In this document: one piece after another, positions 31,138 to 40,613 of the stretch
How positions within the stretch are numbered: the stretch's first letter is position 1
Layout of the letters: each line of letters begins with the position of its first letter
Assembly (NCBI RefSeq): GCF_001431725.1
Contig: NZ_CP013106.1
Coordinates: 1,178,001 to 1,242,000 of the forward strand
DNA length: 64,000 bases
Direction of reading: 5' to 3'
DNA from: Halomonas huangheensis
GTDB taxonomy: Bacteria > Pseudomonadota > Gammaproteobacteria > Pseudomonadales > Halomonadaceae
The notes under the pieces: model-generated
Seen by the model: the letters and a program-made list of their open reading frames with translations, nothing else
Databases searched by the model: none
Told to the model about the DNA's origin: nothing
Program-made: the position numbers and the translations under genes

Positions 31138-31950
31138 TCATTCACCGTCATCGGCAGTCGGCGCTTCGATTTCCCAGCGTACATTGACGCCAGCATCGAT
31201 GGTGATGTTACCGGGCCGATACTCGGCACCGCCACTGCTGTCTGCCACTTCGGCACGCATGGCCATCATGCGCGGCTGATAGCCTTGATCGGCGACCTCG
31301 TTGATGCTGATGACATCGCCCAATTCAACACCGAGGCTGCCGGCCATCAGTTCGGCCTTGGCACGCGCACGTTCCAGGGCACGGGTCAGGGCCTGGTCAT
31401 CGGCAGCTGACTGGTCTTCCAGGCCATAGGTGATGCCATCCAGAGAGTTCACGCCGGCCTTGGTCAAGGCATCAAGGATGGTGGGGACTGAAGACAGGTC
31501 AGAGATGGACAGGCTGATCGGGCGCTCCAGGCGTGTGCGTACCATGGGCACCGGTGCTTCGTCGTTACCTTGCGGACGGTGCAGGACTTCCTGCTGGACA
31601 TGCAGCGAACCGGCATTGATGTTATCGCTGGACAGACCAGCGGCCTCCAACGCCTCTACCAGTTTGGCCGCACGATCTTCCAGACGTCCACGTGTCTCGG
31701 CCAGCTCGTCGCCCTGGTGTCCTTGATCAGATTCCTGAGGGGTGGCGGGTGTCAGTTCCCATAGGCGAGCACTGAGGACGGCTTCGTCGGGCGCGACATC
31801 CACTTCGGCAGTGGCCTGAACATCGATGAAGCGTGAAGATTCTCGAGGCTCGGCCATGGCCTGGCTACTGATCAGGGCAGCGCCCAGCGCAGCTACCAAT
31901 GCCAGGTGATTGAAAGGGCGCGTCGTGTAGTGTGCGAGAGAGCGGGTCAT
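31138..31950 (-). CDS. SIMPL (DUF541) periplasmic protein
   Basis: The 270-aa exported protein has a signal peptide ending SSQAMAEP and a SIMPL/DUF541 domain (FIDVQATAEVDVAPDEAVLSARL, and the repeated helix ALTRALERARAKAELMAGSLG). Related E. coli YggE has been linked to oxidative stress tolerance. ATG 31950 has AAGGAGG upstream; the ORF opening at 32067 is not used. Divergent from the AI-2E family gene. Confidence 0.87.
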   Translation of the reverse strand: MTRSLAHYTTRPFNHLALVAALGAALISSQAMAEPRESSRFIDVQATAEVDVAPDEAVLSARLWELTPATPQESDQGHQGDELAETRGRLEDRAAKLVEALEAAGLSSDNINAGSLHVQQEVLHRPQGNDEAPVPMVRTRLERPISLSISDLSSVPTILDALTKAGVNSLDGITYGLEDQSAADDQALTRALERARAKAELMAGSLGVELGDVISINEVADQGYQPRMMAMRAEVADSSGGAEYRPGNITIDAGVNVRWEIEAPTADDGE

Positions 31951-32201
31951 GAGAACCTCCTTGTGATATGCGCGATTGACAGGGTAGTCGATGCCGACCC
32001 TGCTTAGCTGGGACGCCCGGAGAGCAACGTGGTTCCAGTGCTGACGGATATTGCATACTCTTTGCATGCTTCAGGACTGATTTTCTGGGGCCACGGGCGG
32101 CGATTATCTCTCGATACAGAGGGGGTGGGTGACTTCCTTCCTTTGTGCTGAAACGATAGTCGCGGCATGATGGCATCCTTCTGACACAAGATGATCTGAC
32201 C

Positions 32202-33314
32202 ATGGACGAGCAAGTTTCGGAAGATGAAAAGGCGCTTCCTCTCAACCTGACACTGACGCTGGCAGCGTTGGTGATCATCATTGCCGGCATGCGTGCGGGG
32301 GCGGGGTTGCTGGTTCCTGTAATACTGTCGCTGTTCATTGCGGTGGTGTGTACGGCGCCGGTGCAATGGCTTCACCGGCGAGGCCTCGGGATTCGACTGT
32401 CAGTGTGGCTGACGTTGATCGTGATTGGTGGCTTCATCGGGTTGTTGGGGCTATTGCTGGTCAACAGTGTGGGGACTTTTGTCGATGCGCTGCCGGGCAT
32501 CGAGGACAAGCTTTACCAGTACTATCTGCGCATCCTCGATAGTCTGGCCAGCATGGGGCTGGCTATCGATACTCAACGCCTGGCGGAGTTGGTCAACACC
32601 GAACAGGTAGGTGGTTGGATTCCCGGTCTGCTGGGGCAGTTGGGTAATCTGATGATGCAGAGTGTCGTCGTTGGGCTGATGGTGCTGTTCCTGATGTTCG
32701 AGACCCTCAATTTTCGTGACAAGCTGTCGCGTGCTCTCGCCAATCCTGCCCCGAGCCTTGCTCGCTTCGGTGAGTTCAGTCAGACCCTCAAGCGCTATCT
32801 GGCCGTCAAGACTGTGATCAGCCTGATTACCGGGGTGCTGGTGTGGATCGCCTGTATGATACTGGGGGTCGACTTCCCGCTATTGTGGGCAGTGTTGGCC
32901 TTCGCACTGAACTATATTCCCAATATCGGCTCAGCGATTGCCGCGGTCCCCCCGGTGCTCCTCGTACTGGTATCACCGGATGGCGGTGTGGCGCAGGCAC
33001 TGCTGCTCAGCCTGGTTTACCTGGTGATCAACTTCGTGATGGGCAACTTGATCGAGCCACGAGTCATGGGGCGAGCACTGGGGCTCTCGACCTTTGTCGC
33101 GTTTCTGTCGCTGGTAGTGTGGGGATGGATTCTGGGCGTGGTCGGGATGCTGTTATCGGTAGTGCTGACCATGACGCTCAAGATTGCGCTGGACAGCCAT
33201 CCTCAGACACGCTGGATGGCCCACCTGCTGGGGCCTGCTCGTGGCGGAGCGGTGGAGGATGCGAGTCGGCCGCTGTGGGAGAGGGCGAGGCGGAGTATTT
33301 CGCGTAAGGATTAG
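32202..33314 (+). CDS. AI-2E transporter family membrane protein
   Basis: The 370-aa protein has about eight membrane segments and the family pattern: paired N-terminal helices, an amphipathic middle region (FVDALPGIEDKLYQYYLRIL...), and the conserved C-terminal pair VLAFALNYIPNIGSAIAAVPPVLL and NLIEPRVMGRALGLSTFVAFLSLVVWGWILG. The family includes TqsA and Na+/H+ antiporter-like members, so the substrate is unknown. Confidence 0.85.
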   Translation: MDEQVSEDEKALPLNLTLTLAALVIIIAGMRAGAGLLVPVILSLFIAVVCTAPVQWLHRRGLGIRLSVWLTLIVIGGFIGLLGLLLVNSVGTFVDALPGIEDKLYQYYLRILDSLASMGLAIDTQRLAELVNTEQVGGWIPGLLGQLGNLMMQSVVVGLMVLFLMFETLNFRDKLSRALANPAPSLARFGEFSQTLKRYLAVKTVISLITGVLVWIACMILGVDFPLLWAVLAFALNYIPNIGSAIAAVPPVLLVLVSPDGGVAQALLLSLVYLVINFVMGNLIEPRVMGRALGLSTFVAFLSLVVWGWILGVVGMLLSVVLTMTLKIALDSHPQTRWMAHLLGPARGGAVEDASRPLWERARRSISRKD

Positions 33315-33323
33315 ATCCTCGAA

Positions 33324-33380
33324 TGATCACGTCCAGAAACGGTGATCAAGTCCAGAAACGGTGTTCAAGTCCAGAAACGA
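33324..33380. repeat. 19-bp tandem repeat, three copies, after the AI-2E family gene
   Basis: TGATCAAGTCCAGAAACGG in three adjacent copies (33324, 33343, 33362) with one to three differences between copies. It begins nine bases after the stop and runs into the terminator stem. Confidence 0.93.
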
Positions 33381-33410
33381 CAACGCCCCGCAAAAAGCGG
33401 GGCGTTGTCG
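33378..33410. terminator. 14-bp perfect hairpin between the AI-2E family gene and trxA
   Basis: CGACAACGCCCCGC / GCGGGGCGTTGTCG with loop AAAAA. Convergent genes. Confidence 0.85.
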
Positions 33411-33445
33411 AATATGTCTACCGAGATGCGTTACCGCGGTATGGC

Positions 33446-33769
33446 TCAGGCGTTCTGTTCGATGAACTGAGTCAACTGAGACTTGGATTGAGCTCCGACC
33501 AGGGATGCGACCTTGGTGCCGGATTTGAACAACATCACCGTGGGTACACCGCGGACACCTTGCTCTGCGGCGATCTCGGGAGCATCGTCAACATTGATAC
33601 TGACTACCTTCAGTGACCCGTCACGCTCCCCGGCGACCTCGTCGACCACCGGAGCCATTACCTTGCACGGTCCGCACCAGGGCGCCCAGAACTTCAGCAG
33701 AACAGGAGACTCGGATTTGAGAACTTCCTGCTCGAAGTTGGCGTTGGTGACATCGACGTTATTGGCCAT
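33446..33769 (-). CDS. trxA: Thioredoxin
   Basis: The 107-aa thioredoxin has active site FWAPWCGPCKVMAP and the cis-proline loop RGVPTVMLF. ATG 33769 has GGAG seven bases upstream and matches the family start. It is a possible electron donor for the PAPS reductase encoded at 35.2 kb, since that protein has the thioredoxin-type single-Cys motif. Divergent from cysB. Confidence 0.95.
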   Translation of the reverse strand: MANNVDVTNANFEQEVLKSESPVLLKFWAPWCGPCKVMAPVVDEVAGERDGSLKVVSINVDDAPEIAAEQGVRGVPTVMLFKSGTKVASLVGAQSKSQLTQFIEQNA

Positions 33770-33896
33770 GTGAATCTCCGTTATACGTTGCGCTTCATCG
33801 AGCGTTTTGGGGACACAATCTGTCATGTCCGGTGGGACGATGTTATCCGTCGGCCCGATGGCTGGCAAATATTGCATCAATAGCTTTTGTCATTCG

Positions 33897-33940
33897 TTGC
33901 ACTGACAGCTACATTTTTATTCTATATGCTATAAAGTAAT
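33897..33940 (+). promoter_or_regulatory. AT-rich promoter-like region upstream of cysB
   Basis: The 302-base trxA-cysB spacer contains an AT-rich stretch (33911-33940) with TATATGCTATAAAG, and TTGCAC/CTGACA 17-18 bases before possible -10 hexamers. Exact boxes cannot be fixed by eye. Nothing else is seen in the spacer. Confidence 0.35.
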
Positions 33941-34062
33941 CAGTGGAAAGTTTTTTATGGCACTTTTTCATTGGGACCTGTCATCGAGGCTTGCCGGTGA
34001 GGCACACCCTTTGAAGATTATGCCATTGCTGCGCGGGCCTGCCGCGCCTGCTCGAGGAGTGA

Positions 34063-35043
<981 letters not shown>

Positions 35044-35103
35044 GGGTGATCTGATCAACTCAGAGCATCTCTGGTACAAGACCCTCCGTAGAATCCTCAG
35101 TAC

Positions 35104-35149
35104 AGAACCAGAGAGGCCCTTCCATGATCGGAAGGGCCTCTCTGGTTCT
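35104..35149. terminator. 20-bp perfect hairpin between cysB and cysH
   Basis: AGAACCAGAGAGGCCCTTCC / GGAAGGGCCTCTCTGGTTCT with loop ATGATC, bidirectional. Confidence 0.87.
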
Positions 35150-35180
35150 GGCTTGCTGATCTGGCGATCAGCCGCCTGAA

Positions 35181-35801
35181 TCAGTGCTGCAGGTGGAGAC
35201 CACACTCACGCTTGGCCTCGACCTTGGTCGGGTCGAAGTAGTCGAATTCGTTGGGAAGGTCGTGGGTCTGCAGATACTGATAGAGATCCCGTGCAGTCCA
35301 ATTGAGCAGCGGAGCGATCTTGAGCAGGCCGTCGGCATTGCGTGACACTGGCGCCATAAGTGCCCGTTCCGGTGTGTCTTCAGCGCGCAAGGCGGTGAAC
35401 CAGACATCCGGGGCCAACTCGCGCAGCGCGCGATTGAAGGGCTCCAGCTTGACCTCTTCGGTAAAGGCCGCGTGACGGGGATCGTCGATATTCGGGGCGA
35501 GTCCTTCCACCGCCTCCCGATGCGCTCGCGTACGCTTCGGCAGATAGGTGATCAGGTTCAGATCGAGGCGCTTGACCAATGCATCTGCAAAGCGATAGGT
35601 CGCGTCGGTGTTGTAGCCGTGATCCATCCATACGATAGGAATATCCGGCCGTTGGGAGGCCACCATATGCAGGATGACCGCTTCGAACGGGCGAAAGTTG
35701 GTGGTGCAGATGGGCTGGCTGCCCTGTTCGAGTGACCAGCGAATCAAGGCCGCGGGATCGCTACCGAGGTCGCGGTTGATGATGTCGAGTTGCTGTTCCA
35801 T
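35181..35801 (-). CDS. cysH: Phosphoadenylyl-sulfate (PAPS) reductase
   Basis: Reduces activated sulfate to sulfite. The PAPS-binding region is SQPICTTNFRPFEAVILHM; the redox motif ECGLH is near the C-terminus. The Cys-Cys...C-x2-C ligands of the iron-sulfur APS reductases are absent, so PAPS is the likely substrate. ATG 35801 (MEQQLDIINRDLGS) has GGAG eight bases upstream, giving 206 aa, which is somewhat shorter than the E. coli protein. Functionally linked to cysB and the sulfate importer. Confidence 0.9.
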   Translation of the reverse strand: MEQQLDIINRDLGSDPAALIRWSLEQGSQPICTTNFRPFEAVILHMVASQRPDIPIVWMDHGYNTDATYRFADALVKRLDLNLITYLPKRTRAHREAVEGLAPNIDDPRHAAFTEEVKLEPFNRALRELAPDVWFTALRAEDTPERALMAPVSRNADGLLKIAPLLNWTARDLYQYLQTHDLPNEFDYFDPTKVEAKRECGLHLQH

Positions 35802-35919
35802 CAGGAAGCTCCAGAATGATGCCATTCGAGAATGGAGTTACCCTACCAGAGCCGTGACGGGCTTCCCCAATACCGATTTAGCGGTCATTTATTCCTGTTG
35901 GTTTTAACAGCTCCTTTTC

Positions 35920-37299
35920 TTATGCTTCGTCATGCGGCTGTGACGGTGCCGACAAGGCCGCCATGAGATGGCCGATCTTGGCCAGGGTTTCGGCATACTC
36001 TTCTTCGCCATCGGAGTCAGCAACCAGGCCTCCACCACCCCAGATATGCAATTGCCCCGCATCGGCCACCAGACTACGGATGGCGATCGAGGTGTCCATA
36101 TGGCCGCGCACATCGAGATAGCCAAGGCTACCGCAATAGGCACTGCGCTGGTCGGGCTCCAGTTCATCGATGATCTGCATGGCGCGGACCTTGGGAGCTC
36201 CGGTGATCGAGCCACCAGGGAAGGCGGCCTCCAGTAGTTGCAGTGGAGTGGTGGTTGGACTCAGTTCTCCACGGATGACACTGACCAGGTGGTGGACATT
36301 GGCGTAGCTCTCCAGGCCACACAGCTGCGGCACCTGAACGCTGCCCGGCCGACAGACACGCCCCAGGTCGTTGCGCAACAGATCAACAATCATCACGTTC
36401 TCGGCACGGTCCTTGAGACTGGCGGTCAGTTCGGCGGCGAGCTCGGCATCCTGCTGCGGCGTCGTGCCGCGTGGTCGTGTGCCCTTGATGGGGCGTGTTT
36501 CGACCCGAGAATTGCGACACTCGATAAAGCGCTCCGGCGACAGCGAGAGAATGGCTTGCTGCTGCTGATCTTGCTGCCAGGCCATGTAACCGGCAAAGGG
36601 CGTCGGCGTGGCCTGCCGCAATTGCAGATAGGCCTGCCACAGGTCGCCCTGGAAGTTGGCACTGAAGCGTTGGGCGAGGTTGATCTGATAACAGTCACCG
36701 GCGCGAATATAACGCTGCACGCTGGCAAAGCGTTGCTGATACTGCTCGGCGCTCAGGTTGGCACTGAAGTCAGAGGTTAGATGGAAGGTGGTGGCTGGCG
36801 GTTGAACCTTCAGCCATTGCTGCACTTGATGGCGGCGTTCAGCGGTCGCGACCAGCCAGCTCTGCTGGAGTTGGTGGTCCTGTATCAGGGCCCAGTCGTA
36901 GAGTCCGACCCGCGCGAGGGGCAGGGAGACGACTCGGTGGGATTGCTGGCCGACGGGTTCGAGATGACGGCCGAGGTCATAACTCCAATAACCGATCAGT
37001 CCTCCAAGGAAGGGCAGTTCGCTGTGGGGAACGCTATAGGCAAGACCTTCGAGCAGGCGCTGCTGCGCAGCAAAGGCGTTGCCATCAACCCTATGCCCTC
37101 GGGAGTCGAACGAATGGCCGTGCTGGTCGACTGTCAGAGCTTCCAGCGGATCACTGGCCATGATATCGAACCGCCCACCCGGTGCGCGGGGGCGGCCACT
37201 ATCCAGCAGCACCGCGCCCGGGCGCAGCCGCAGAGCCTGGAAATAGCTCAGCGGGTCGTCATGGTAGGGCACGGTAACGATATCGAGCACTGGGTTCAT
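35920..37299 (-). CDS. pabB: Aminodeoxychorismate synthase component I
   Basis: Makes 4-amino-4-deoxychorismate for folate. The 459-aa protein carries RPIKGTRPRG, whose Lys distinguishes PabB from TrpE, plus MIVDLLRNDLGRVC and FPGGSITGAPKVRAMQIIDELEP. ATG 37299 (MNPVLDIVTVPYHDDP) has GAGG seven bases upstream. No pabA is present in the window; the TrpG encoded at 21.9 kb could serve both, as known for some bacteria. Divergent from the prp regulator. Confidence 0.93.
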   Translation of the reverse strand: MNPVLDIVTVPYHDDPLSYFQALRLRPGAVLLDSGRPRAPGGRFDIMASDPLEALTVDQHGHSFDSRGHRVDGNAFAAQQRLLEGLAYSVPHSELPFLGGLIGYWSYDLGRHLEPVGQQSHRVVSLPLARVGLYDWALIQDHQLQQSWLVATAERRHQVQQWLKVQPPATTFHLTSDFSANLSAEQYQQRFASVQRYIRAGDCYQINLAQRFSANFQGDLWQAYLQLRQATPTPFAGYMAWQQDQQQQAILSLSPERFIECRNSRVETRPIKGTRPRGTTPQQDAELAAELTASLKDRAENVMIVDLLRNDLGRVCRPGSVQVPQLCGLESYANVHHLVSVIRGELSPTTTPLQLLEAAFPGGSITGAPKVRAMQIIDELEPDQRSAYCGSLGYLDVRGHMDTSIAIRSLVADAGQLHIWGGGGLVADSDGEEEYAETLAKIGHLMAALSAPSQPHDEA

Positions 37300-37461
37300 G
37301 CTGAGCCTCTGCGGTTTGCGGCGCATCATTCTAGGCAAAGCATCGGAAAATGTCTGCGCCGACACAGAGGCATATTACCCACTTTCTACCAACGGGCTCA
37401 GGCGGAAGGGTAGTTTACGAATGGGGCGCCATATGGGGCTCTCGTTGGCGTTGCTCGGAAG

Positions 37462-37590
37462 ATTGTCGACACTTGTGCCTTTTTGGCATTCATTGTCTAC
37501 AACCAATGATGTAGACGATGGCTGACATACGGCCATTGACCCGTGTATCGTGCTGTCATACATTTCTTTCACGCAATCATTGTCGACAAT
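37462..37590. promoter_or_regulatory. Cluster of ATTGTCGACAAT-like operators ahead of the prp regulator
   Basis: A perfect 12-bp palindrome ATTGTCGACAAT lies at 37579-37590, five bases before the gntR start. ATTGTCGACA is at 37462-37471. A separated inverted pair, ATTGTCTACA (37492-37501) and TGTAGACGAT (37510-37519), lies between them. These fit the palindromic sites of FadR-type GntR regulators, so autoregulation and control of prpBC-acnD-prpFD is inferred. Confidence 0.6.
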
Positions 37591-37595
37591 GCCTC

Positions 37596-38339
37596 ATGGA
37601 TACTCCTGATTCCGATACTACATCCATCCCTGAAGTCCGTACGCTTGCGGAGCGGGTTTTTCACCAACTGCAGGATGCCATTGTGCGCGGTGAACTACCG
37701 CCTGGCAGCAAGATTACCGAGCCGGGTCTGTCGAAGGCTTACGGGATCTCGCGTGGCCCGCTGCGTGAAGCCATGCGACGCCTGGAAGCGCATCGCTTGA
37801 TCGAGCGCGTGCCGCATGTCGGTGCGCGGGTCGTCAAGTTGTCGATGAAGGAATTGATGGAGCTGTTTGATGTGCGTGAGGCGCTCGAGAGCATGGCCGC
37901 ACGTATTGCAGCAGAGCATATGACGGCGGCTGAGATTGCCGGTCTGCGTGAGGTTCTCGCGATGCACGAGCAACAGTCCGACCTGGCTCGCGGTGAAGCC
38001 TACTATCAGCGCGAGGGTGATCTCGATTTTCACTATCGCATCGTGCAGGGCAGCCACAACCGCATGTTGATGGCGTTGTTGTGTGACGACCTCTATTACC
38101 TGGTACGTATGTACCGAACGCAGTTCAGTGCTAGTGGTAGTCGTCCTCAGCGCGCTTTCGTCGAGCACCATCGTATTGTTGATGCCATCGAGGCCGGAGA
38201 TGCCGAACTGGCCGAGTTGCTGATGCGTCGCCACGTCGCTGCGTCCAGAGAGAATGTGTTGGCGCGTTATGCCGCCTCTCTGGAAGGTGATGATCAACCC
38301 AGTGTGGTCAGTCGGCCGTTGGTGGCGCCTGGCCACTGA
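37596..38339 (+). CDS. GntR-family (FadR/FCD type) regulator of the methylcitrate operon
   Basis: The 247-aa regulator has an N-terminal winged helix (LAERVFHQLQDAIVRGELPPGSKITEPGLSKAYGISRGPLREAMRRLEAHRLIER) and a C-terminal FCD ligand domain (FDVREALESMAARIAA, DLDFHYRIVQGSHNRML, HHRIVDAIEAGD). It is the first gene of a same-strand run with prpB 45 bases downstream, the position of the prp regulator in Pseudomonas. Ligand not known; 2-methylcitrate is a plausible effector by analogy. Confidence 0.88.
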   Translation: MDTPDSDTTSIPEVRTLAERVFHQLQDAIVRGELPPGSKITEPGLSKAYGISRGPLREAMRRLEAHRLIERVPHVGARVVKLSMKELMELFDVREALESMAARIAAEHMTAAEIAGLREVLAMHEQQSDLARGEAYYQREGDLDFHYRIVQGSHNRMLMALLCDDLYYLVRMYRTQFSASGSRPQRAFVEHHRIVDAIEAGDAELAELLMRRHVAASRENVLARYAASLEGDDQPSVVSRPLVAPGH

Positions 38340-38384
38340 ATTTTATCCAGACCTGTTCACTACAACTGTTTGTTGGAGACCCCA

Positions 38385-39278
38385 ATGCCCCAGATGACGC
38401 CAGGTGCGCGATTCCGTTCCGCCCTCGAGGCCAACCGACCACTGCCGATTGTTGGAACCATCAATGCTTATACGGCCATGTTGGCCGAGCGTGTTGGTCA
38501 CCAGGCGATCTATCTCTCCGGGGGTGGGGTGGCCAATGCCTCTTTCGGTCTTCCTGACCTGGGCATCACCACCATGAACGATGTAGTCGAAGATGCTCAC
38601 CGAATCTGTGGTGCCAGTGATCTACCGCTACTGGTGGACATCGATACCGGTTGGGGCGGGGCCTTCAATATTGCTCGCACGGTCAAGGAAATGCAGCGTG
38701 CCGGAGTTGCGGCCGTGCATCTCGAGGATCAGGTGGCACAGAAGCGCTGTGGACACCGTCCCAACAAGGCCATCGTCTCTCAGCAGGAGATGGTGGATCG
38801 AGTCAAGGCGGCCGCAGATGCTCGCATCGACCCGGACTTCTATCTGATTGCGCGTACTGATGCTTTCCAGAAGGAAGGCCTGGATGCCGCGATCGAGCGG
38901 GCCAACGCCTGTATCGAAGCTGGCGCTGATGCCATCTTTGCCGAAGCTGTGCACACCCTCGATGACTATCGCGCCTTCTGCGAGCGGGTTCGGGCGCCGA
39001 TTCTGGCCAACATCACCGAGTTTGGCGCAACGCCACTATTCAGCCAGCAGGAACTCACGGAAGTGGGGTGCCGCATGGTGCTCTATCCGTTGTCGGCTTT
39101 CCGCGCCATGAATGCTGCGGCGCTCAAGGTATACCAGAGCATCCAGGATAATGGTCATCAGCGCGATGTGGTCGATACGATGCAGACCCGCGAAGAACTG
39201 TATGACGTACTCGGCTATCACGATTTCGAGCGCAAACTGGACGCGTTGTTCGCCGAGAACGGCGGTCAACAGGACTGA
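38385..39278 (+). CDS. prpB: 2-methylisocitrate lyase
   Basis: Cleaves 2-methylisocitrate to pyruvate and succinate. The catalytic motif KRCGH is present ([12 protein letters not shown]), with the metal-binding VDIDTGWGG and HLEDQ. ATG 38385 has GGAG close upstream and gives 297 aa; the TTG-start extension is discarded. A short GAGCTACGAGC repeat-like sequence follows the stop before prpC. Confidence 0.95.
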   Translation: MPQMTPGARFRSALEANRPLPIVGTINAYTAMLAERVGHQAIYLSGGGVANASFGLPDLGITTMNDVVEDAHRICGASDLPLLVDIDTGWGGAFNIARTVKEMQRAGVAAVHLEDQVAQKRCGHRPNKAIVSQQEMVDRVKAAADARIDPDFYLIARTDAFQKEGLDAAIERANACIEAGADAIFAEAVHTLDDYRAFCERVRAPILANITEFGATPLFSQQELTEVGCRMVLYPLSAFRAMNAAALKVYQSIQDNGHQRDVVDTMQTREELYDVLGYHDFERKLDALFAENGGQQD

Positions 39279-39339
39279 GCTACGAGCTATACGATGTTTG
39301 TATCAAGACTTACACAATAAAGAAGACAGGAGTCACGCC

Positions 39340-40467
39340 ATGGTAGATAAAACCCTTGGAGGCGCAGGCCTGCGTGGTCAAAGTGCCGGTTCCACCGCAC
39401 TGTGTACGGTGGGCCAGAGCGGGTCAGGACTGACCTATCGCGGTTATGACATCGAGGAGCTGGCGGAAAAGGCCCGTTTCGAGGAAGTGGCCTATCTGCT
39501 GCTGAAAGGCAAACTGCCCAACCAGGCGGAGCTGGATGCCTATATCACCAGGCTCAAGAGCCTGCGCGGGCTGCCTCAGGCGCTGCGCACGGTGCTCGAG
39601 CAGATTCCGGCCGACGCTCACCCGATGGATGTCATGCGTACCGGGGCTTCGATGCTGGGTAACCTCGAGACCGAAGACAGTTTCGAGCAGCAGCAGGATG
39701 CATCGGATCGCCTGCTGGCAGTGCTGCCGTCGATCATCTGTTACTGGTATCGCTTCAGCCATGATGGCGTGCGTATCGACACCGAGACGGATGATGAATC
39801 CATCGGTGGCCACTTCCTGCATATGTTGCGTGACGAGCCGGCTTCGGAGCTGCATGCACGGGTCATGAACGTATCGCTGATCCTGTACGCCGAGCATGAG
39901 TTCAATGCTTCGACCTTTACTGCACGGGTCTGTGCTTCGACGTTGTCGGATATGCATTCCTGCGTGACTGGTGCCATTGGCTCCCTTCGAGGACCGCTTC
40001 ACGGTGGGGCCAATGAGGCGGCCATGGCGATGATCCAGGACTGGCAGAGTGCCGAAGAAGCCGAGCGCGAGACGCTGGGCATGCTGGAGCGCAAGGAAAA
40101 GATCATGGGCTTCGGGCACGCCATCTATCGTGAGTCCGACCCACGCAACGCGATCATCAAGCAGTGGTCGAAGAAGCTCTCCGAGGATGTCGGTGACACT
40201 CGCCTGTATGACGTCTCCGAGCGTGTCGAGGCGGTGATGTGGCGGGAGAAGAAACTGTTCTGTAACGCCGATTTCTTCCATGCCAGCGCCTATCATTTCA
40301 TGGATATTCCGACCAAGCTGTTCACCCCGATCTTTGTCTGCTCGCGGGTGACAGGCTGGTGCGCGCATGTCTTCGAGCAGCGCGAGAACAATCGCATCAT
40401 CCGCCCGAGCGCCGATTACACCGGCCCCGAGCACAGCGAGTGGGTGCCGATCGAGCAGCGCCGCTAG
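39340..40467 (+). CDS. prpC: 2-methylcitrate synthase
   Basis: Condenses propionyl-CoA with oxaloacetate. The 375-aa protein has citrate-synthase motifs: GPLHGGANEAAM, IMGFGHAIYRESDPR and the C-terminal catalytic Asp region (NADFFHASAYHFMDIP). ATG 39340 with AGGAG seven bases upstream is the family start (MVDKTLGGAGLRGQSAGST). Part of the prp operon. Confidence 0.95.
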   Translation: MVDKTLGGAGLRGQSAGSTALCTVGQSGSGLTYRGYDIEELAEKARFEEVAYLLLKGKLPNQAELDAYITRLKSLRGLPQALRTVLEQIPADAHPMDVMRTGASMLGNLETEDSFEQQQDASDRLLAVLPSIICYWYRFSHDGVRIDTETDDESIGGHFLHMLRDEPASELHARVMNVSLILYAEHEFNASTFTARVCASTLSDMHSCVTGAIGSLRGPLHGGANEAAMAMIQDWQSAEEAERETLGMLERKEKIMGFGHAIYRESDPRNAIIKQWSKKLSEDVGDTRLYDVSERVEAVMWREKKLFCNADFFHASAYHFMDIPTKLFTPIFVCSRVTGWCAHVFEQRENNRIIRPSADYTGPEHSEWVPIEQRR

Positions 40468-40613
40468 ACCTCAGGCCCGGAACGACGCCGCAGGCGTCGG
40501 TTTCGGGCCATCCAGTCCCCGGCCACTCTCCGCACCGTCGACCATAATGCCAATGCCGCATCGCCATGAATGAACTCATGAGCGTGTGGCGACCGACTCC
40601 GTGACCCGCCGAC

